From NCBI GenBank assembly GCA_050942695.1, contig JBMNNU010000184.1, positions 1 through 6,566 of the forward strand: 6,566 bases of DNA, in the 5' to 3' direction. Positions 5,854-6,566 of this stretch are shown here, piece after piece. The DNA comes from JBMNNU01 sp050942695 (lineage in GTDB: Bacteria; Chloroflexota; UBA6077). How positions within the stretch are numbered: the first letter of the stretch is position 1; each line of letters opens with the position of its first letter. A program made the translations under genes and the position numbers. The notes beneath the pieces were generated by a model, which saw only the letters and a list, made by a program, of their open reading frames with translations, had not been told where the DNA came from and did no database searches.

Positions 5854-6566
5854 GTGCCTGTTGTCGACCTAAGTGGCTTGGCTCTCTGGCAGAACGTCGC
5901 TCTCTTCCTGGTAACCGCGCTCGTCATCTGGTTGGCGGGGTCTCGCCTGGCAGTGTACGCCGACATAATCGCCGATCAGACGGGGCTGGGCCAAGCCTTC
6001 ATCGGGCTAGTGCTGCTGGCCAGCGCGACCTCGCTCCCGGAGATCGGCAGGACCATCGCCGCCGCTTTGTTGGGCAATGCCCCCCTCCTGGTGGATAGCC
6101 TGTTCGGGGGAGTGGCGTTCCATGCCTCTATCCTCGCTGTGTCGGACCTGTTCGTAAGTGGCTATGCGCTTACCTTCTTCGCGCCCAGCGCAGTGCTGCT
6201 TATGGAGGGGGCGCTGGTGGTGGCGCTGCTCGCCCTGGCTTTGGCTGGCATTGGGGCTGGATCTCTGGTGCAACTGTTCGATGTGTCGATGTGGACGGCT
6301 CTGCTATTCATCGCCTACCTGCTCTCGCTGTATCTATTGAGGGGTTATGAGAGAAGCGATAGCTGGTTGCCCACCGAGGTTCCCGTACAGCTCGAGCAGG
6401 CAGAGCTGGCGAGGCTAGGAACCATAGAGAGGGGCAGAGACAGCTCCATCCGCAGGGTCGCGATGCTGTTCGGCGCAATGGCCGCGGTGATCTTCGTCGC
6501 CGGATTGTTTCTAGCCCAGGTCGGAGAGGCTCTCGTCGCACAGACGGGCCTTGGCCCCAGCTTCAT
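5854..6566 (+). CDS. CaCA superfamily membrane antiporter, copy 2 (3' end outside window)
   Basis: The open frame runs off the window after 237 codons. It aligns co-linearly and without large gaps in the first half to the preceding exchanger, sharing ALWQN, AGSRLA, YADIIAD, TSLPEIGRT, VDSLFGG and LTFFAPS. Starting at GTG 5854 puts Trp12, Glu63 and Asp81 at exactly the same positions as in copy 1. A GTG at 5851 and an ATG at 5767 are also in frame; the ATG lies inside the MITE-like element and would add 29 residues with no match in copy 1. The visible part covers the first alpha repeat (E63, D81, with Gly where Asn is usual), about five helices, a charged loop and the sixth helix. It ends at TGLGPS, just as the second alpha repeat should begin. 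It is a likely tandem duplicate, probably also a cation exchanger; completeness cannot be judged here. Confidence 0.82.
   Translation, partial: MPVVDLSGLALWQNVALFLVTALVIWLAGSRLAVYADIIADQTGLGQAFIGLVLLASATSLPEIGRTIAAALLGNAPLLVDSLFGGVAFHASILAVSDLFVSGYALTFFAPSAVLLMEGALVVALLALALAGIGAGSLVQLFDVSMWTALLFIAYLLSLYLLRGYERSDSWLPTEVPVQLEQAELARLGTIERGRDSSIRRVAMLFGAMAAVIFVAGLFLAQVGEALVAQTGLGPSF

Overview
The window comes from a moderately GC-rich bacterium. Sampled stretches of the long genes are around 60% GC, while the first gene is visibly lower. The lineage is most likely Chloroflexota or a neighbouring phylum. This is inferred from the style of the DNA polymerase (intact PHP domain and a distinctive extra C-terminal domain) and from the palindromic repeat families; no marker here proves it.

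Layout: (1) 2-412 is the end, or the whole, of an unrecognised small protein gene with a base composition unlike the rest. (2) 413-699 is a noncoding leader with a 14-bp perfect palindrome and a large 51-nt imperfect palindrome just ahead of the next gene. (3) 700-4575 encodes DnaE, the replicative DNA polymerase III alpha subunit, with all catalytic and PHP metal-site residues present. The linker between its OB fold and C-terminal domain carries an in-frame REP-doublet-like palindromic insertion followed by an Asn-Gly hexanucleotide repeat. (4) 4597-5646, only 21 nt downstream, encodes a ten-helix membrane protein of the Ca2+/cation antiporter (CaCA) superfamily. (5) 5647-5853 is a spacer containing a compact miniature-transposon-like element (about 112 bp, 11-bp inverted ends, 8-bp flanking direct repeats) with two REP-like hairpins inside. 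(6) 5854 to the window end is a second, co-linear CaCA paralogue with a GTG start, cut by the window edge at the start of its second alpha repeat.

Functionally, dnaE and the first exchanger could share a transcript, although their roles (chromosome replication and cation transport) are not obviously linked. The two exchangers look like a tandem duplication and share a non-canonical first alpha repeat. The most interesting material is the repeat biology: one palindromic element tolerated inside an essential polymerase gene, and a different one with textbook insertion signs between the two transporter copies. I see no CRISPR array, tRNA, rRNA, or defence or biosynthetic cluster.
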